NCBI GenBank assembly: GCA_905207705.1
Contig: CAJLMA010000006.1
Location: 1 to 64,000, forward strand
DNA from: an uncultured Prevotellaceae bacterium
GTDB taxonomy: Bacteria > Bacteroidota > Bacteroidia > Bacteroidales > Muribaculaceae
Direction of reading: 5' to 3'
DNA length: 64,000 nt
This document shows, piece after piece, positions 9,692 through 18,097 of this stretch. The notes beneath the pieces are model-generated. The model made no database searches, was not told the DNA's origin, and saw only the letters and a program-made list of their open reading frames with translations. Position 1 is the stretch's first letter; each line of letters starts with the position of its first letter. A program made the position numbers and the translations under genes.

Positions 9692-10417
9692 ATGTCCATA
9701 AAAAGGTTTATGAAGCACATTCTACTTTCCATAATGGCCGTAATGGCAATTGCATTGTATACTTCTCCGGCAAACGCTCAACGCTTGGAGGTGAAGAAAG
9801 TGGATTTTGATTCAATAGGAACCGCAGTAAACGACCCGAAGTCAAAATACTATTATCCACGACTGATGGAAAAGTTCCTCAGCAACGACACGGTGTTAAG
9901 GCATGAAGATTATCGGCATCTTTACTACGGATACACTTTCCAAGAGGACTACGACCCTGTGAGAATGTCAGTTTCCGACTATCCCGACAACATCAGAGAT
10001 CTTTATTATAAAAAAGATTTTACTCGCGCAGAGTGTGATACAATCATAAAATATGCAGAATTAACACTTCATGATAATATTTTTGATTTGAATCAAATGA
10101 ATTTTTATATCTTTGCACTGAAAAAGAAAGAAAAAAACACTCTCGCATCCATCCGCCAATACAAGTTGAATCATCTTGTGGCAGCGATTCTTTCTTCAGG
10201 AAATGGAAGCAAAGAAAAACCGTGGGTGGTGATTTCAGTGTCACACGAGTACAATCTGCTCAACATGCTCGGGTTTGTAGCGACAGGGCACAAAGATGAA
10301 GGAAACAATATTGATTACATCTTAGTTGAGCAAAAAGATAAAAACTCCCCCGAAGGATTCTATTTCGACGTCAGCCGCATCAATGAAGTGACTGCCGAGA
10401 AATACAGGGAAGAATAA
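9692..10417 (+). CDS. DUF4919 domain protein, secreted
   Basis: A 241-residue protein with an N-terminal signal peptide (basic start, hydrophobic stretch, cleavage near AFANA-like SPANAQ at about residue 29). The mature part resembles the DUF4919 family of Bacteroidetes, including a YRHLYYGYTFQEDYDP stretch. The domain has no known activity. The location is probably periplasmic, since no lipobox is seen. A bidirectional terminator follows. Confidence 0.75.
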   Translation: MSIKRFMKHILLSIMAVMAIALYTSPANAQRLEVKKVDFDSIGTAVNDPKSKYYYPRLMEKFLSNDTVLRHEDYRHLYYGYTFQEDYDPVRMSVSDYPDNIRDLYYKKDFTRAECDTIIKYAELTLHDNIFDLNQMNFYIFALKKKEKNTLASIRQYKLNHLVAAILSSGNGSKEKPWVVISVSHEYNLLNMLGFVATGHKDEGNNIDYILVEQKDKNSPEGFYFDVSRINEVTAEKYREE

Positions 10418-10488
10418 ACTACAGACAACAATGTAACAACAATAATCAATATATAATAGCACTCGAAAATAATAGCACTATTAATGAG

Positions 10489-10524
10489 ACCCTTGCCGCT
10501 GTGAAGCTCCAAGGGTTTTTCTTT
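10489..10524. terminator. Terminator between convergent genes
   Basis: ACCCTTG (10489-10495) pairs with CAAGGGT (10510-10516) and is followed by TTTTCTTTTC on the plus strand. It lies between the DUF4919 gene and the convergent ABC transporter gene. Confidence 0.65.
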
Positions 10525-10571
10525 TCCCAAAAAATCAAAATGAATTTTCACCAAATCCGAAATGCTGCCGG

Positions 10572-12224
10572 TTACAGCTTTGAGATCCGCACCACGTCGG
10601 TACACAATTGCGCCATCGCTTCGCGGTGGGTTATCAATATCAGCGTCTTTCCATGTACCTGCCCGGCCAGACGCTCCATCAACAGACGCTCTGTCTCGCC
10701 GTCCAACGAAGATGTGGGTTCGTCGAGCAACACCACGCCGCCGGGGCGCAACAGCCCCCGCGCTATGGCTATGCGCTGCGCCTGCCCCTCGCTTATTCCG
10801 GTTCCATGCTCTCCGCAACGCGTATCAAGCCCGTCGGGCAAAGAAAATACAAAATCGGCGACAGCCGCGTGCAGGGCAGCCTTCAATTCCTCGTCGGTTG
10901 CATCGGGCTTTCCCATGAGCAAGTTGTCGCGAATCGTTCCGCTCAGCAGCGTGTTGCCTTGTGGAACATACGACATGTTGCAGCGCGTGAGCGGAGATGC
11001 CGTCGCCACGCGCGAGCCATTGTAGAACTCCACTTTCCCCTTGTCGGGCAGCAACAACGCGAGCATCAGCCGCATCATCGTGCTCTTCCCGGCACCGGTC
11101 TCCCCTACTATCGCAGTCAGGCTGCCCGGCTTGAAATCGTGCGAGAAAGCGGCAAGCACGTCACGTTTGCCATCGGGATAACGGAATGTCACACCCGAAA
11201 ACCGTACCCCTATGCCGCCGCCGAGCCTTATGGCTTCACCCTGCTGCTCCAGCGGCATATCTGTCAACTCGGCAAGACGCTCTACCGAAGTGAAAACACG
11301 GACAAACGACGGAATTTTGCGGCTCAACTCCACTATGGGGTTCTGTATCTGCGACACAAGCTGCAAGAATGCCGCCATCATCCCGAAAGTCACAGTGCCG
11401 TCGCGCAGACCGAAAACGCCCCATAAAAAGGCCGTGGCATAGCCGACTGCAAACCCTATGCGGATCATCAGCCGCGAAAATATCGAGAAGTCGGTGCGGC
11501 GGTCAAAGGTACGCCGCAAGTCATCCTGCAACCGTCCAAGCAACTCTGCAGCCCGGCCTGTATATTCAAGCGTGCGAATCAATATGCGATATTGCAGATG
11601 CTCCTGCAAGAGGCTCTGCACGCGGCTGTCGGTCGAGCGTATGTCGCGTGTCAACCGCCGCATCGTCCGCACATAACTCTTGCTGAACAGCAACGCCACC
11701 GGCATGATGAAAAACAGCACGCAGGCAAGCCTCGCATCGAGACTCGAAAGTACAAACATCGCCCCGGCAAGCCTGAAAACAGTCACCGCCACCGACGACA
11801 CGGTGCGGCACAACGCGTCCGACACCGTCAACACATCCTCTTCAAGCCTGTTGAGCATGTCGCCCGTGTGCAACGAGTCTCGGCCGGTCCATTGTGTGTT
11901 CATTAGATGCACAAACAGCTTGTCGCGCAACCTGTTGCGAAAGCGTATCTCAATCCGGCTTTCCATCCGTCCTCTCACCACCGACAACAGCAACTGCATG
12001 ACGATACAGCCGAACATAAGCCCGACATAGACCGACAGATCGTCACCCGAATGTCCCGTCACAATGTCGATCAAGTGCTTGCAGACGTATATGAACGACA
12101 GCGACACCGACACATTCGCCATGCCTGCCAGTCCGCTCCATGCTATCGTGCCGCGCGTCCCCTTGGAAGCTCTCCAAAGCCACCCGATGCACTCTCTTAT
12201 ATACATACCTTTCGAAATATCCAT
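10572..12224 (-). CDS. Exporter-type ABC transporter, fused permease and ATPase
   Basis: A half-transporter of the MsbA/HlyB type: six hydrophobic helices in the first about 320 residues, then an ATP-binding domain. Walker A is GETGAGKST (near residue 374), the signature is the variant ISEGQAQR instead of LSGGQ (near 477), and Walker B is VVLLDEPTSSLD (near 498). There is no N-terminal C39 peptidase domain. The start at 12224 is favoured by GGAG nine bases upstream. The gene overlaps the S24/S26-like gene by 28 bp, so the two are cotranslated. That pairing suggests export of a processed peptide or protein (inference). Confidence 0.85.
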   Translation of the reverse strand: MDISKGMYIRECIGWLWRASKGTRGTIAWSGLAGMANVSVSLSFIYVCKHLIDIVTGHSGDDLSVYVGLMFGCIVMQLLLSVVRGRMESRIEIRFRNRLRDKLFVHLMNTQWTGRDSLHTGDMLNRLEEDVLTVSDALCRTVSSVAVTVFRLAGAMFVLSSLDARLACVLFFIMPVALLFSKSYVRTMRRLTRDIRSTDSRVQSLLQEHLQYRILIRTLEYTGRAAELLGRLQDDLRRTFDRRTDFSIFSRLMIRIGFAVGYATAFLWGVFGLRDGTVTFGMMAAFLQLVSQIQNPIVELSRKIPSFVRVFTSVERLAELTDMPLEQQGEAIRLGGGIGVRFSGVTFRYPDGKRDVLAAFSHDFKPGSLTAIVGETGAGKSTMMRLMLALLLPDKGKVEFYNGSRVATASPLTRCNMSYVPQGNTLLSGTIRDNLLMGKPDATDEELKAALHAAVADFVFSLPDGLDTRCGEHGTGISEGQAQRIAIARGLLRPGGVVLLDEPTSSLDGETERLLMERLAGQVHGKTLILITHREAMAQLCTDVVRISKL

Positions 12225-12637
12225 AACATATATCTCCTCACCGGCAGCAACATGCGCCACAGCCGAGCCTTACGTCTCTCGCTTGCCGACGCGCAATCTA
12301 CCATGTGGCCGTTGCGTATTATCTGCCTCACTTTGCCGAGCAGGTCGCTGCGGCAGCACGTCTCGTGGCAACGAATACTGCCGTCACCCATCAGATGCAC
12401 CATGTCGCCACCGTCGGCAAAGCCTGTGACCCGATGCAGCACATAACTACCGTCCTGCAACCGAGCCAGCACGATGTCGCCCGTCCTCAGCAAATCGGCC
12501 TTTTCCAGTACCACGCTGTCGCGTCCGCCCACGATGAAAGGCATCATGCTGTTGCCTTTCGCCCTGAGCGTCACCGTATGACCATCATTGAGCAACGCAG
12601 CCACTTCGGGAAACAATATTTCATTTGCCAGCTCCAT
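12197..12637 (-). CDS. S24/S26 (signal-peptidase-like) protein
   Basis: A 146-residue protein with the nucleophile motif GNSMMPF (Ser30), a GDIVLARL strand, and YVLHRV, where His68 occupies the place of the general base. Ser-His rather than Ser-Lys is typical of archaeal/ER-type and SipW-like signal peptidases. No clear N-terminal membrane anchor is seen; the C-terminus is hydrophobic and basic (LLPVRRYMLWIF). Small proteins of this type occur in Bacteroidetes next to PqqD proteins and ABC exporters, as in the overlap with the transporter here. The likely role is cleavage of an exported peptide, but this is inference. Confidence 0.75.
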   Translation of the reverse strand: MELANEILFPEVAALLNDGHTVTLRAKGNSMMPFIVGGRDSVVLEKADLLRTGDIVLARLQDGSYVLHRVTGFADGGDMVHLMGDGSIRCHETCCRSDLLGKVRQIIRNGHMVDCASASERRKARLWRMLLPVRRYMLWIFRKVCI

Positions 12638-13020
12638 TTACCGCCGTTTTTGGTAAAATTAATATCTTTTCCACTAAATTCCTCGCATCCCGTCCCTTTA
12701 TTGCACCATTCAATGATTAAAAACAAGCATTCAAGCCACAAATATTTTCTCAACCTATCATATAATATGCAATTTAGGCATTTTTCATTTATTTAATGAT
12801 ACGTTATGCACAAAAGTGCTATTGCACTGCAGAGACGCGATGAATCGCGTCTTCACAATGCCCCACGCACCAAACATCTTATTATCATAGCATTACACCA
12901 TTTTGCACCAATTTGTCCTCACGGGCAAGGCATAAAAGTTTGCTTATATGGAAACTTATATATACCTTCCTACTTTAAAGCTATAAGAAAAGAATATTTC
13001 AGAAATAAAAATAAATAATT
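12638..13020. other. Intergenic region with one palindrome
   Basis: No convincing gene. It should contain the promoter of the S24/S26-like gene, but no clear -33/-7 pair was found. The only structured element is the REP-like palindrome at 12833-12852. Confidence 0.5.
12833..12852. repeat. REP-like palindrome
   Basis: AGACGCGAT (12833-12841) and ATCGCGTCT (12844-12852) form a 9-bp inverted repeat with a 2-bp spacer. Such GAGACGCGATnnATCGCGTCTC elements occur dispersed in many bacterial genomes (from memory). It is GC-rich in an AT-rich intergenic region. Confidence 0.6.
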
Positions 13021-13086
13021 ATGGAAAAGATGAATTTAACACCGCTCAGCGTGTTGGTCGACGATATAATCTGTACATACACAGAG

Positions 13087-13695
13087 CTATGCCGACCTGT
13101 CGACTTTCTCTTGAATTCTTGTAAAGTGATAAGACAGTTTCAAGAGCAGCATGTAAAAACCATAGTTGCTCAAAGAAAATGAACGGGAATTAATACACTT
13201 CTCAAGATATTCTTGCGTTAAAGGTATGCTTATTGCCCTGTCAAACAACACAATGCTATCATGCCCCCAAATAATAGTCGTAGGCAAGTAAAGAATCTGC
13301 GAAACAACTTGATTTTTTATGTCTTTAATATGATTATTTATTTTCTCCAATGAATATCCTCTTTTCTCAAGGGACGCAATATATTTATCTATATTCAAAA
13401 TTGGAGCATACATTATACGACAAGGATTCAATCGGATATTGTTAATATCCATGTCGCATGTATTGGAAAGCAAAAGGACAGGAGCCTCTCTAATCTCAGT
13501 ATTTGGGAAATTACACATAAGCGCATTTACACCATCTCCTTGAAACAAGAACGGTTCTGATTTTAATCTGCTGGTAAAATATTCACTTGTGTCATGGCCG
13601 TTCCCGAAGTCTCTGAGTTGCTGTTTTAGAATGGTTAATTTATCTTCCGACAAATATTGTGGCAGATAAAGTTTTATTTCCTCCTCAAATTCCAT
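13087..13695 (-). CDS. Hypothetical protein, third gene of the TIGR04255-like cassette
   Basis: A 202-residue soluble protein of AT-rich codon use, not recognised. It has an acidic N-terminus (MEFEEEIKLYLP), a conserved-looking stretch LLLSNTCDMD near residue 75, and LPTTIIWGHDSIVLFDRA in the second half. No membrane segment or known catalytic motif is seen. It starts 4 bp after the preceding gene's stop, so it is part of a tight three-gene operon. Base composition differs sharply from the flanking exporter and outer-membrane genes, suggesting transfer. It may be a toxin/effector or partner of the TIGR04255-like protein (speculative). Confidence 0.7.
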   Translation of the reverse strand: MEFEEEIKLYLPQYLSEDKLTILKQQLRDFGNGHDTSEYFTSRLKSEPFLFQGDGVNALMCNFPNTEIREAPVLLLSNTCDMDINNIRLNPCRIMYAPILNIDKYIASLEKRGYSLEKINNHIKDIKNQVVSQILYLPTTIIWGHDSIVLFDRAISIPLTQEYLEKCINSRSFSLSNYGFYMLLLKLSYHFTRIQEKVDRSA

Positions 13696-13699
13696 TTTA

Positions 13700-14068
13700 T
13701 CATATTAAATCCCAGAAATCCTCATCTATAACCTTAGAAAATTCAGCCGGGAGAGGTTTGCTCTCTTGAATTTTTTTCACAACTGATTTCAATATGGCCA
13801 AATCATCCAATTCTTCATTTGATACACTGCTCACACTTGCATTAATTGATGCCGGTACCAAGTAAGATGTGTCGAATATGTATTTCCCCCCTTCCACTTG
13901 ACTTATTTGAGTCAGTCCCGACATATCTTTAAAACTATGCACTTTAGGCGTTATATGATAATCAGAATATAAATCAATCGTAGGAGAAGCCAACGCAATA
14001 TCAGGCATCACAGATGATGTCGTCAGTAAAATGCCAACTCTTATTATATTCCTATTCATTGTATTCAA
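13700..14068 (-). CDS. Hypothetical protein, second gene of the TIGR04255-like cassette
   Basis: A 122-residue protein of unknown function. The N-terminus (RVGILLTTSSVMPDIALAS) is mildly hydrophobic and could be a weak signal sequence, but the start is uncertain: MNRNIIRV three codons in is equally possible. The C-terminal half is charged and probably helical (NEELDDLAILKSVVKKIQESK) and ends in acidic-aromatic DEDFWDLI. It overlaps the upstream TIGR04255-like gene by 17 bp, indicating translational coupling. Confidence 0.65.
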   Translation of the reverse strand: MNTMNRNIIRVGILLTTSSVMPDIALASPTIDLYSDYHITPKVHSFKDMSGLTQISQVEGGKYIFDTSYLVPASINASVSSVSNEELDDLAILKSVVKKIQESKPLPAEFSKVIDEDFWDLI

Positions 14069-14777
14069 TTATGAAAGATTCATTTAAATATTCCTCGGAA
14101 AGCAATTCAAAAAATGAATTCTTTTGTCTCGTATGAGCTTCTTCTGTTACCTCTCTGAATTTATCGATAGAAACATTTTTTGTAAAAATATTTATTTCTA
14201 TAAGAGAACCATCATTGTCGATTTGTAGCATTTGATTGCGCAAATGCACGCCATTGGTTATCTGAATTATTTTTATAAATTCATCTTCAGGCAATTCTGT
14301 ACGGAATATTGTAGGAACTGCTGTTATCCGCTTCTTATTCAAGCAAAATTCACAATTTATTTTCTCAAAAATATTAATATTCGGAAAGAAGTCAAGATAT
14401 TTAAGTGATACCGACGAAACCTCCTTGATAACATTACCTTTTAATATCTCAAACACCTTTCCCGAGAATAATTTAAACTCATCCCAGCCTTTGTATGGCG
14501 GAGTAATGCCAAATGCCACGCCAAAAAGTCCTACTAATATGAAATACTCTCCGCAATTTATCTTATACCAAGGTCTATCTTTGAGGTTAGGATCTGTCCT
14601 CCTGATTTCCTCGGGAAGATTAAGTATAGGAAGCTTTTCTATCTGCAACTGATTCCCTTCAGGCTTTTGCAACAACGAATAAATCAATCCCACAACAACG
14701 TCATGATCAACCGTGAAAGCACAATTAACCTGTATAATTGACTCTATTATGGGACATGGGGTGATTTTTTTTATCAT
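14052..14777 (-). CDS. TIGR04255-family-like protein
   Basis: A 241-residue soluble protein resembling the sporadically distributed TIGR04255 family: an N-terminal PCPIIESIIQVNCAF strand matching the family's 'PI.eaii.i.f' opening, a central GWDEFKLFSGKVFEIL segment, and a C-terminal TEEAHTRQKNSFFELLSEE helix. The family occurs patchily and usually with short companion genes; its function is unknown. It leads the AT-rich three-gene cassette. A CAAAGATA sequence at 14882-14889 (minus-strand TATCTTTG, -7 box) could be its promoter. Confidence 0.72.
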   Translation of the reverse strand: MIKKITPCPIIESIIQVNCAFTVDHDVVVGLIYSLLQKPEGNQLQIEKLPILNLPEEIRRTDPNLKDRPWYKINCGEYFILVGLFGVAFGITPPYKGWDEFKLFSGKVFEILKGNVIKEVSSVSLKYLDFFPNINIFEKINCEFCLNKKRITAVPTIFRTELPEDEFIKIIQITNGVHLRNQMLQIDNDGSLIEINIFTKNVSIDKFREVTEEAHTRQKNSFFELLSEEYLNESFIIEYNE

Positions 14778-14952
14778 ATTGCACTGCTTTTAATTACTAA
14801 AAATAGCGAAAGGCGAACGCAGAGACAAGCAAAAAACAACGTTTTTATGGTTGGCTATGCTGAACCGAATCCTATTTTATCCAAAGATAGCAATAATAAT
14901 TCAATTATAGCTATTTATATGAAATTTATATTATTATTGCCGGGATGTGGAC

Positions 14953-14995
14953 AAAAAAGGGAGCGGGACGGCCCTAAGGCTCGCTGCCCGCTCCC
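14953..14995 (-). terminator. Terminator of the outer-membrane protein gene
   Basis: GGGAGCGGG (14959-14967) pairs with CCCGCTCCC (14987-14995). On the minus strand the stem is followed by TTTTTT (14958-14953). It lies 86 bp past the stop of the gene ending at 15081. Positions 14778-14952 hold only the putative promoter of the TIGR04255-like gene. Confidence 0.85.
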
Positions 14996-15080
14996 TTACT
15001 ATTAAAGCTATTTGTGGACTCATACGTCAGGGCGTTCACTGCCCGTGACGTTTTTTCCTTCATTTGTTTCGGCCAAGGCG

Positions 15081-15773
15081 TCAGAACGTGTAGGTGGCGC
15101 CGGCAGTGAGCGACAATATCCCTTCCTTGTTGCCACCATACTCGTTGTCGAAGCTGTCGGTCATCAACGTTCCACGCAAGTCGATGTTCAAGCCCCAGTT
15201 TTCGGTTATGCGGAAGGTGTTGAACAAGCCGAAGTTGCCCGACACGTTTATATCCTTGGGCGTGTCGCAAGTTCCTATCATGCCGAGTCCGGCGTAGGCC
15301 ACAAGCCCGTAGATGCCCTTGTTGGCATCATAGCCGACAAACTTGCCAAGCAGTTGCGTCATATCGAACATCGCGTCAAAATGGATGTTGAACATGCCAA
15401 ACTTCTGTTTCTTCAGCCAGTAGCCATATCCACCTTTGCCGTCAACCTCCTCGCCGGTCGAGTGTGAGCCGTTTTGCGTGGCTCCGCGCAGTTGCACGCC
15501 GCTATACATCAATCGTGCACCCACCCACGGCTTGAACCACTTGCCCACGGCAATGTCCAACGCCGGCGAGATGCGCTCGCCGAATTTCATCTGCTTGTCG
15601 TGGTCACTGAAGTACACTTGAGGACCAAGTGCAGCGGTAATAAACCAGCCGTTGCGGTCAGTATTGACCTCAGTTGCAGTCTCTTCGGCAACCGGAGTCT
15701 CGGCCGGCTCTTGTGCCATAGTCGTGCCTGCAAGCAGCATTACCATTGCTGCAAAAATAAATTTCCTTATCAT
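15081..15773 (-). CDS. Outer-membrane beta-barrel protein
   Basis: A 230-residue OmpA-N/porin-like barrel protein. A signal peptide (MIRKFIFAAMVMLLAGTTMAQ) is followed by a short Pro/Glu/Thr-rich linker. Alternating amphipathic strands come next, ending in the C-terminal phenylalanine signature (LTAGATYTF) recognised by the Bam machinery. The start at 15773 is chosen over an upstream ATG because the extra 26 residues would lie in a strong hairpin (15810-15878). No OmpA peptidoglycan-binding domain is present. It lies downstream of the fimbrillin-like gene but is probably transcribed separately. Confidence 0.85.
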   Translation of the reverse strand: MIRKFIFAAMVMLLAGTTMAQEPAETPVAEETATEVNTDRNGWFITAALGPQVYFSDHDKQMKFGERISPALDIAVGKWFKPWVGARLMYSGVQLRGATQNGSHSTGEEVDGKGGYGYWLKKQKFGMFNIHFDAMFDMTQLLGKFVGYDANKGIYGLVAYAGLGMIGTCDTPKDINVSGNFGLFNTFRITENWGLNIDLRGTLMTDSFDNEYGGNKEGILSLTAGATYTF

Positions 15774-15809
15774 TTTCGTTTCTGTTTTATTCGTTTGTTT
15801 AATAAATCC

Positions 15810-15878
15810 AATGCCCGTGTGGCAACAATCACGCATCGCGTAAATTGTCATTAAATGACGCGTTGCCGCGCGGGCATT
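15810..15878 (-). terminator. Stem-loop after the fimbrillin/PI-PLC-like gene
   Basis: AATGCCCG (15810-15817) pairs with CGGGCATT (15871-15878), and GGCAAC (15821-15826) with GTTGCC (15862-15867). Smaller hairpins lie in the loop. It begins 16 bp after the stop codon at 15894. The region beyond, in minus orientation, is T/A-rich but lacks a clean T run. Confidence 0.6.
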
Positions 15879-15893
15879 CGTTGTTAATTGTTG

Positions 15894-18068
15894 TTAGTTT
15901 CCGGCCTTACGCAACTCAAACTTGAAGTTGTTGTCAATAATCGTCTGGATAAGGTTGGCCGACGCACTGTTGGCATCGGCATGGTTCATAAATACGAGGC
16001 CGAGAGAGGCATTCTCCGTGCGACCCTGCAACTGACCCACCGCCCAGGGTGTAATATCATTAGTGAACGCTTGTGCGTTATAATCATCATCCGCATATGT
16101 TCCGCCAAGGCAATTGAAGAACCATGTACTGTGGTCATTCCCTTGCTTATAAAGTTCCACGCTCTTTGTAAACACATTTGAAATCCATTGCTTCTTTTCG
16201 TTCAACGAAGCATTTCCGCTTGTACTTGAAGCACCGTAGTCAGGACCATTCTTATAGATATTTCCGACTTCTTGATAGAACCATGTCAAGTTTGCCGTAT
16301 TATCATGATTAGGCGAACCCCAGCGCATCGGCGTTCCGGTTTCAAGGTAAGCACCATACCAACGAGTGAACAAGGAAGGCAACCCGGCATCAGCAGCTAT
16401 GTAACTGTCCATATCATCACTGTTCGTATTGACCTTCACGACAATCTTGCCGGCCACATCCGAAATCTTAGTGTCAGGCGTAATAGCATCGGTAAACAAA
16501 TAACTGCTGTTTTGTTTAAGTTCCTGCAAGTCATTCTGTACCGTGCGAATCCATGCTTCTTCAGTTTCTATTCCTGTAGCAGGTCCTCCTATCTCAAGGT
16601 CAAAATCCACTGCGCCGCCATCATATGTCAAAGCGACAAAAGCAAATTCATTAAAAGGCTCTCCCGGACGATTTTTTTCAAATTCCTCTTTTGCGTTACT
16701 AAGCCCATCGGCCAATTGCGAAAGGACGCTTTCCACTCTGTCATTCGTACGGGATCCATTTCTGGCAACATAAAGGTCTCCATCTTTAAAGTGCTTTCCA
16801 CCCAAAAAACCTTCACATGTGTACAACGCACCCGTCGAAATCATGAATCCTCTGATACCAGAATTAAACTGACCCATTATGTCTACCGCCTGGTAGTCGC
16901 TACTTCCTCCTCCGTTAATATTTGAGTTCCAGCTACCGGGTATCGAAAGTTCCGACAAATAGATGTTCGGGTCAAGAGAACTCATCCAGTTATTTGAACC
17001 TACATCTTCCAACGGTGGCATAATCACCGTGTTCACCTTGTGAGGGAGCACGCCTCCTTCTTGGTTTTGAGGATTTTTCAACGTGCGAGTCAACACTCCG
17101 CGGTTAAGAGGAGACACACGCACCTGCAATGTCCGAGTCTGAGTATTTATCTGATATGGAAGCAAGTAGGCACGCACCACAAGAATGTCGTTCGGGCCAA
17201 GTTCCACAAAGTCACCCTTGTCCTCCCTATAACATGAGATTGTAACAGTGTTACGCACTGAAGATCCCTCGTTTACAGCCTCATATACCGGTGGGTCGTT
17301 AGGATTTGCCATAGTCGGAGTCATGTCACAAATGAAGTCGCCCGACAACACAGTCCGAGTCCCATCGATGGCCTCGACGTTTACCGACGACACCTTCATC
17401 GTTCCTGACTTAGGACCGGGGATCTTTATTTCAAGTATTGTCACCCACGGGTGGAACGTCAATGGCACTTTATAATCCGCTTGCTCCAAACGATTGAAGC
17501 AACCATAAGCCCACATGTAGGCATAGTCGGTATTGGCCGTGCCATAAATGGTTTTACCACCGGTCTCGTTGTTGTTAACTTCCTTCCATCCTGTAGGATT
17601 CTGCAGTACAGGGATGGTACAAAGTATCTTCCCGTTTTCGGTTCCTTTGACGGCACTTGCCGGATAAAATCCATAGAAGTGGTGTTCACCGGCTTCTCCC
17701 CACAACAATCCCGTCTCACCGTCATTTACCTTTGTCACCGTGCTCGATTTTGTAGCATCGGCTTTATCGGGTATCACAGAGTAATTGCATAACGTAGTCC
17801 CTTCGGCTTCAGGACAGAAAATGGCAATCTCGTCGCTTCCGTCTTCTTCCCACGTTACACGGTAATATAAGGGCCCATTATCGTCCACCACGGGGACGTC
17901 GTCATACACCGTACGCGTTATGGGATTTTCACGAGAAGAGGCACCAAATAAAATTTCTTCGCCTGTCTTTGCCGGATTAGCCGGTCCTTCCAGCTTCTCT
18001 TCACATCCGGTAAGACCTGCCAAGGCTATCAAGCCCGGCAAGGAATAAAATAATAATGATTTTTTCAT
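15894..18068 (-). CDS. Lipoprotein: fimbrillin-like region fused to a degenerate PI-PLC-like domain
   Basis: A 724-residue surface lipoprotein. A signal peptide ends in a lipobox LAGLTGC (Cys22). Residues about 35-350 resemble the Mfa-like/fimbrillin family: TRTVYDD motif, GEHHFYGFYPAS, and a second barrel-like domain. Residues about 365-724 resemble the X-domain of phosphatidylinositol-specific phospholipase C. The family opening LSxLSIPGTHDS appears as LSELSIPGSWNS (residue 380 Trp for the first catalytic His), and the GIRxxDxR motif appears as GIRGFMIST. Both catalytic positions are therefore lost, and it is probably a binding or structural module. Start ATG 18068 gives a perfect signal peptide. 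It lies 29 bp after the small-peptide gene, so the two are cotranscribed. Confidence 0.75.
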   Translation of the reverse strand: MKKSLLFYSLPGLIALAGLTGCEEKLEGPANPAKTGEEILFGASSRENPITRTVYDDVPVVDDNGPLYYRVTWEEDGSDEIAIFCPEAEGTTLCNYSVIPDKADATKSSTVTKVNDGETGLLWGEAGEHHFYGFYPASAVKGTENGKILCTIPVLQNPTGWKEVNNNETGGKTIYGTANTDYAYMWAYGCFNRLEQADYKVPLTFHPWVTILEIKIPGPKSGTMKVSSVNVEAIDGTRTVLSGDFICDMTPTMANPNDPPVYEAVNEGSSVRNTVTISCYREDKGDFVELGPNDILVVRAYLLPYQINTQTRTLQVRVSPLNRGVLTRTLKNPQNQEGGVLPHKVNTVIMPPLEDVGSNNWMSSLDPNIYLSELSIPGSWNSNINGGGSSDYQAVDIMGQFNSGIRGFMISTGALYTCEGFLGGKHFKDGDLYVARNGSRTNDRVESVLSQLADGLSNAKEEFEKNRPGEPFNEFAFVALTYDGGAVDFDLEIGGPATGIETEEAWIRTVQNDLQELKQNSSYLFTDAITPDTKISDVAGKIVVKVNTNSDDMDSYIAADAGLPSLFTRWYGAYLETGTPMRWGSPNHDNTANLTWFYQEVGNIYKNGPDYGASSTSGNASLNEKKQWISNVFTKSVELYKQGNDHSTWFFNCLGGTYADDDYNAQAFTNDITPWAVGQLQGRTENASLGLVFMNHADANSASANLIQTIIDNNFKFELRKAGN

Positions 18069-18097
18069 AACATTTACTTCTAATTCCAATTAAACAA

